From contig VXBM01000269.1 in assembly GCA_013400155.1 (NCBI GenBank), forward strand, positions 351,403 to 415,402: DNA of 64,000 nt, read 5' to 3'. The position numbers and the translations under genes are program-made. Origin of the DNA: Helopsaltes ochotensis (taxonomy: Eukaryota > Chordata > Aves > Passeriformes > Locustellidae). Positions 61,701 to 64,000 of this stretch are shown here, in pieces. The notes under the pieces are model-generated. The model worked only from the letters and a program-made list of their open reading frames with translations. It did not search any database and had not been told where the DNA came from. The first letter of the stretch is position 1. Every line of letters begins with the position of its first letter.

Positions 61701-64000
61701 CTGTGAACTGATTGCAAATTAATTTGGTTGTTGGGACTAAATGAATGAACAGCTGCATGGTTAATTATGCAGAATGGTATAGAAAAATGAAATGTTAATG
61801 TTTTATACCCTCATTATCTCTGCAGTATGGAATATATTTTTCAGTGTGAAAGTAACAAAGACAATATTTCCCACATAACTTATTTATTAAGTTCATCGTA
61901 TTGTGAGGCAGCTTTCTCTGCTTTAATTTGGTAAGAATTGCGACAGTTAAAAACTCAATACAGGCCAGTTTCTAAAATGTAAGTATAATCTTACATGCTG
62001 AAGAATTTGAGGGTGTGGGTATTTGCCAGAAATGAAACACGTTTTACAGTAAGATTTAAATGTCTTGATTTTTTTGGCTTTCTGAAATACAGAATGTTAG
62101 TTGAGGACTTTTCTTCCCTTTCCCTGCAGCCTCTTATTGAAAAGATGAGCCATATTTTGTCAATTAGTCAATTGAATCTCCATTCCAGCTAATTTTTTAA
62201 AAATTATTTTGGGGGGTTTGTGTGTAAGTTGAGTTTTTCCCCCTCCTGCTGCTGCTCCCCCTATTTCTCCCTTGGTGTATTTTCCTTCTACTGCATATAG
62301 AACAGGGATAGCAAGTTAGTGTATTTCAACAAATACCTCTTCTTGAGCTAGCCTTCAAAAAGGATATTTTGCTTTCTCACTGATTTTCTCTCCTAGTGGC
62401 CTTTTTTTGCTACCATTACCCTCCCTCTTTCATAGAACTGATTTGTCTCCTCTGGGCCTGATTGCTTCAGTCCAGACTGGAGAAGCTGCTTTTTAGATGA
62501 TGTGTTAAGTAAGTTTTGGTATTTTGGCCAAACATATCAGCTCCAAACCTGTATTTTTGAAGCTGTTCCAGAGTTGATATCCTTCTGATGGCAGGGCTTT
62601 CTCCTCATAGTTGCTTTGACAGACTGTAGATATTTCAATGACTTGTGAATACATTTTATCCCGAGTTTCTATCATAGGATCTGTAATTGTCTTTTTGGGC
62701 AGGAGTTGGCCAATATTTGTTATCACCTATTTCTTGAAAAGCATCTGTGTGAGTTAAAAATTCTTTTTTCAACTTTGGTATGTACTTTCTTTACCAAATG
62801 GATATAATTTTTCTTAGAGAGCGCATGCAGTCAAATTACGCCCCTTTGTAAAAAGACATCAGCATATCAGTGAAATACAGCCACTCCTGGGCAAAAGCCA
62901 GGGAAAAAAGTAGAGACATGTGGTAAAACGTGCTTTCTTAATAGCAAAAAAACTTAACAATTGGGTTCAAAAGCATCTATGTCATTCAACCTCTTGGTAG
63001 CCTGGCTTCCAAGCTTTCCTTTCGGGCAGGAAGGGGATTTATAGTTCTGTTTTCTGTATGATTTAGAATAGTTTTCTGTAACGCTGATCTTTCCTTAGGA
63101 TTCTTGGCTGTTCTGAAGATTTCAGTGTAAAATTATTTTAAATTTTACTCTCCTCCAAGAATTTGGAAACTTATCATTGTTTTATCTTAATTCTTACCAT
63201 ATGCTGTCCACTCCCTAATTTTGCAATGTCTCTTTGGGATAGAATGTAAAAATCAAGTTGTGCTGTTCTGAAGTGCAGTGATGCTAAATACTGGCCTCTC
63301 AGGTTTCATTAATTTTTGATTTTCTTCAGCTTGATATGTAAAATTAGAACAATAATAGTGTTTTTCTTTTTTTAATCCCCATTTAAAAATATTTCAAAGC
63401 AAAATATACCTGTCATGGAGTTTTGCATATATGACGATTTCAGGGGTATAATACTTAACCTCTTGACGTTATTTTGGTGCAGTTTTCAGTACAATTCAGA
63501 CAGCTCAGTGTTAGTGGGGAAGATGCACCAGTAAAAGATTAAACATCTGCACTGTGAAAGTGCAGCACATTTGGGCACAGTGTGGAAGCCTAGAGTAAAA
63601 ACTCCCATGTGGCCTCAGGTGAGTATATGAATCTGCCGGTATTCTAGAGTGGAAAGCATCCAAGAATCATCTTCAAATAAAATTGAAGATGGAAGTAACG
63701 TTAATTATGTAAAGACCAGAACAGTATGTTGCAAATATGCTTCATAAAACACCATGACCTATCATAGCATTACCTTAACAGGTCCAGTTAGAGGAGACCT
63801 CTTAATGTGCCCTGCTATGTGAAAAGGGTTGGAGTTCTGAGATCTTCAAAGGATAATAGGACTTAGCTCCTCAAAAGGCTTGTAAACATTTGTAAGGTAC
63901 ATCAAAAAATAAATATTTAAATATCAAATTGTATTTTATTTCCATGCTAGCTGGAAGTCTTGGTACATCCAAATGCTTGAGTTCTTCAGATTTTTTTTTT
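55739..64000. other. Unique A/T-rich DNA, no established gene
   Basis: No gene is supported. Possible exon-like segments at 61519-61697 (minus) and 62130-62192 (plus) are treated as findings only. An ATTTGCATATTAAG octamer-like stretch lies near 57102, a TTAATTA-rich stretch at 61720-61790, and the block 57881-58110 is listed separately. The window ends inside a T run. Confidence 0.45.
57881..58110. promoter_or_regulatory. Candidate conserved-looking non-coding block
   Basis: The block begins with the perfect small inverted repeat CTTAGATTGATCTAAG at 57881-57896. It continues through repeated TAAT/ATTG homeodomain-like motifs (GATTGCTAATAAAG, GCTGTAATGATACAGTAATG, TGTGTAATTGCCATTG) with little simple repeat and no coding frame. 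This composition is common in deeply conserved vertebrate enhancers. Nothing in a single sequence proves conservation. Confidence 0.22.

Noticed and set aside
1..64000. CRISPR arrays, tRNA or rRNA genes, operons, phage-like modules
   Set aside because: No spaced repeats, cloverleaf-like conserved boxes or clustered same-strand coding were seen. The sequence is vertebrate-like.

Overview
This window looks like a piece of a bird chromosome, or possibly another sauropsid. It is A+T-rich by eye and carries several chicken-repeat-1 (CR1) LINE fragments, some with the characteristic 3' tail ending in repeats like GATTCTGTGA. It has very sparse interspersed repeats otherwise and no dense coding. Open frames of 60-145 codons occur on both strands, but they lack homology I can recognise, and many begin at non-ATG codons. 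Apart from the CR1-derived frames I treat them as chance. No complete protein gene, rRNA, tRNA, CRISPR array or prokaryotic-type operon is visible.

The best reading is that most of the window is intronic or intergenic DNA of a plus-strand gene with short exons and very long introns. Three short segments look like internal exons. These are 33968-34004 (37 nt), 53418-53485 (68 nt) and 54057-54098 (42 nt). Each has an acceptor AG, an open frame and a good GTAAG-type donor. Their reading phases chain without a break (0 to 1, 1 to 0, 0 to 0). I could not assign the encoded peptide to a named gene. A fourth, weaker candidate is at 40682-40754, and there is a possible 18-nt microexon at 31651-31668.

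Layout: 1-6771 is unique A/T-rich DNA. 6772-7700 is a 5'-truncated CR1 on the minus strand with a decayed reverse-transcriptase C-terminal region. 7701-8611 is unique DNA with two nearby TAATTA motifs, ending in a T tract and an N gap. 8612-33967 is mainly unique, with a CR1 3' end at 19513-19641, small simple repeats, and a G+C-richer, regulatory-looking stretch at about 30720-31560. 33968-54098 holds the candidate exons, two minus-strand CR1 pieces (36120-36195, 36779-37262), a much older CR1/L3-like remnant (about 39090-39535) and a striking run of 78 T. 55295-55635 is a G+C-rich islet directly upstream of a CR1 3' end (55638-55738). 55739-64000 is unique DNA with one regulatory-looking block near 57881-58110.

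I found no convincing undescribed biological system. The observations most worth checking are the phase-compatible exon chain, the T78 homopolymer and the G+C islet.
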